Assembly (NCBI GenBank): GCA_005406025.1
Contig: BGZK01001317.1
Span: forward strand, 1 to 64,000
Direction: 5' to 3'
DNA: 64,000 nucleotides
Origin: Eumeta japonica
Taxonomy: Eukaryota > Arthropoda > Insecta > Lepidoptera > Psychidae
The notes under the pieces were generated by a model. The model was not told the DNA's origin. It was given only the letters and a program-made list of their open reading frames with translations, and ran no database searches. The translations under genes were made by a program, and so were the position numbers. Shown piece after piece: positions 61,761-64,000 of this stretch; positions within the stretch are counted from its first letter, which is position 1; each line of letters opens with the position of its first letter.

Positions 61761-62599
61761 CGTTTAAAAAGCACAGTAATCTAAAGATATGCAAAAATAG
61801 TTAATAAGCAACACTTCGTATTAAATTTTAATCCTTTAATGTATGTGCTATTTAATAAATACAATTAACTTCTTTCGCACTGCTGGTGATTACTATTGCA
61901 TTAATTTTATTCCATTTTAGCACAACCTTCCTCGATTACATGTTTATATTTTACGAATTAAATGGTTAAGGAAGTGTAAAAACGATCCCTTTTCCTCAAA
62001 AACTGAAATTTTCTGAAATTTCGTTTTAGTTTTCCGTACCTACATGTATGTATAATTGTATTACGTCGTCTTCATTGCTAGGATAGTATGACAAATAACC
62101 ACAGATTTTAATATGTAATTAATTTTTTAATATGTGAGAGTAAATACTAAAGAATTAAAAAAAATATTCGTCTGAAAACAAACTTTTGAAAAACTATCTA
62201 AATTTCGCCTGTCGCTGCGAACGCAAAAAACAAATTATTTTCGTCTCAGAATAATAAAGATGCAAATTACCGATTGCAAGTTAAGATAGTTTAATTGTAT
62301 TGTAACGGTGGGCTCAGCGCCGGCGAAATCTAATCAAGATTAAATGAAAACTGAAATTAGTCGACGTAAGTAGGTACATGCTCGTTGTGTTCGTTGAAAT
62401 GCTAATGACGAGTCTTACACATCCAATGACCCAAACGGCCCGGTTCAAATTCACGTCGAATTTGATTCATGGGAGGCTCGTTGACGGTCAATCTGCACGA
62501 GGCCGACCCGTGCACTATCAAGTCGTTTACGCCTACTATTTCTCACGTCGCCCGATTAATTGTATAATAAAATAGACATTTTCCTTCGTCACGGAGTCG

Positions 62600-62830
62600 G
62601 TCGTCGAATGGTTCATAAATTACCGCAACAGTGGACGAAGGCGGCCGAGGTCCGGCGCGACCGCCCCCGCCCCTGCTGCTAGCGACCCCCATACATGCCT
62701 ACCTCCCTGATATCAAAGAGCCGCGAATAGTTGATCTTTCGGGACACGAATTAAACAGGTGACTCGTCGACAAATCGTGTGCAGGCAGCGCACGCGGACT
62801 GCGCGTCCCGACTCGGATTTACTTTTTTTA
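62600..62830. promoter_or_regulatory. GC-rich patches
   Basis: 62635-62690 and 62780-62815 are GC-rich. No ORF of note. Confidence 0.2.
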
Positions 62831-63257
62831 GTGAACCTTAACAGCGACTGTTAGAGTTAAAAGATAAGCTCGTCAAAATACGATGCTTTAACTTCACAAT
62901 CGACAATTAACTAAGATAATCTTAGAGATTTCGGCATTCGTAACATTAAATTTAATGTCGCCGCATGTCAATTTCTCTAAGATTACCGATATTTTGACAC
63001 ATTTAATTTTCGACTTGTAATGGATAGCAGTTAATTACTGGAAACGAGAGTTTGAAGCGCATCGCTGTAAGAGCGACAATTATTGTTTGGTACAAGAGCC
63101 GCGGACACTTGCGGGCTCCGATCGGCCGACCGCCATACTCGTCGCGTTGCCTCTGTTGACAGAAAACTACCCATTAGTGATATTTATTTCGTAAAAGTTA
63201 AAGAACCACTTTGATAAAAAAAAGCGATCGAAAGATTAAAAAAAATCCACTTGCTAA

Positions 63258-63470
63258 GATGAAGGAAAAAATAAAAAGAAGATGATGTAAAAAATCATCC
63301 AAACAAATATAATAAATATTTGCAATCCGAGGTAGCAAGTTCATGGTTCCTTAGTTGCTGCGACTCTTGCTACATACGTAGCATTCCTCTGTAGGTGTGT
63401 CTCCGACTACAAAAACTTATCATATTTGATTGGATGATTTTTTTTACATCATTTTGTTTCATCTTTTCGT
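63258..63470. mobile_element. MITE-like hairpin, about 210 bp
   Basis: GATGATGTAAAAAATCATCC (63281-63300) pairs with TGGATGATTTTTTTTACATCAT (63431-63452), and pairing continues outward through GATGAA/TTTCATC and inward through CAAATAT/ATATTTG. An inner pair GTAGCAAG/CTTGCTAC is nested in the loop. No ORF. Confidence 0.5.
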
Positions 63471-64000
63471 TCACTTTTAGACAATTGATTTTTTCTAATC
63501 TTTTGATTACTTTTTTATCTATTATTTTTTAGTTATGTTTCAACAATGTTCTGAGATTGCTTTATCATCATTAGCGATGTCAACGACGTGTCTCGCTGTA
63601 ATAATTGTCATAAATTTCTTTTATCGTTATATTCTTACCAATTAATTATTAATATTGTACCTATTTTTTTTATTTATTTTTTAATTAGGTTATTTTTCTC
63701 TCAAGTGTTTTTCGTAAAGCTTAGACAATGGTCGTTAAAATTATTCTTCAAAGTAATAAAATTCTGGGTTTAGTCATTCGATTTTAAGAATTATATTTAA
63801 TTAAATTGCAATAATTATTTTTCATATTAATAAGACCTATTGTATGATTATATAAGAATTTTATCACAATCTTATCACAAGTTTTGAAAATTTAAGTGAA
63901 AATGTTTTTTAACCAACTTTAAAACGTTATAGACTTTATATGGTCTTTCAAAACGAAAATTTATTAAATAAAAAAAACATGTTTTCAAAAATATATTCAA

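Larger units (their letters stand above)
53549..64000 (+). other. Start of intron 4 of the GATA-type gene (runs off the window)
   Basis: From the donor at 53549 on, no further exon with a GATA zinc finger was seen. AT-rich apart from listed items. 53800-54840, 56800-58480 and 59800-60930 show nothing recognised beyond short hairpins. Confidence 0.45.

Noticed and set aside
53549..64000. Search for GATA zinc-finger exons downstream of exon 4
   Set aside because: No CxNC...LWRR...CNAC pattern seen on the plus strand; the zinc fingers are presumed to lie outside the window.
1..64000. CRISPR arrays, bacterial operons, rRNA genes
   Set aside because: No regularly spaced direct repeats of the right size, and splice signals plus eukaryotic transposons show nuclear animal DNA.

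Overview
This window is animal, most likely lepidopteran, nuclear DNA. It is AT-rich, intron-bearing and crowded with transposons: five mariner copies with TA target sites, Penelope-like elements with a GIY-YIG endonuclease, non-LTR reverse transcriptase fragments, and short repeats that resemble ones I recall from moth and butterfly genomes. The organism call is an inference from repeat content, not from a diagnostic gene.

The only host gene I can support is the 5' half of one plus-strand gene. Four coding exons (8357-8498, 12972-13410, 52791-52924, 53352-53548) join with matching splice phases (1, 2, 1, 0) and give 304 residues. The protein is rich in Gly, Ala, Pro, Ser, His and Tyr. It contains an 11-glycine run and, near its end, a TLPAF motif that I remember from Drosophila Serpent. 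I read it as the N-terminal activation region of a GATA-type transcription factor, probably serpent. The zinc fingers that would prove this are not in the window and should lie to the right of 64000. Intron 2 is about 39.4 kb.

Layout. 1-7262: upstream sequence with a Penelope fragment, a CpG-rich patch ending in a strong splice donor (560-921), a repeat carrying an endonuclease remnant, and a long Penelope copy bounded by a perfect 66-bp inverted repeat. 7951-8356: GC-rich presumed 5' UTR or promoter with several GATA motifs. 8499-12971: intron 1, mostly old repeats. 13411-52790: giant intron 2, an AT-rich background broken by GC-rich islands (candidate regulatory DNA), four mariners, an RTE-like fragment, two Penelope remnants, a foldback array of about 120-bp units and a MITE-like hairpin. 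At 23796-23940 it also holds a promoter-like sequence followed by a short open frame that ends exactly at a consensus splice donor. 52640-53548: exons 3 and 4, with an alternative start in an ideal translation context. 53549-64000: intron 4, with a fifth mariner, more GC islands and another hairpin.

Most long open frames in the window are stop-poor shadows of GC islands or reverse frames of transposons and are not listed as genes. The main leads are the possible second promoter just before exon 3, the cryptic exon at 23.8 kb, the foldback element, and a shared Asp-to-Asn change at a catalytic site in two mariner copies.
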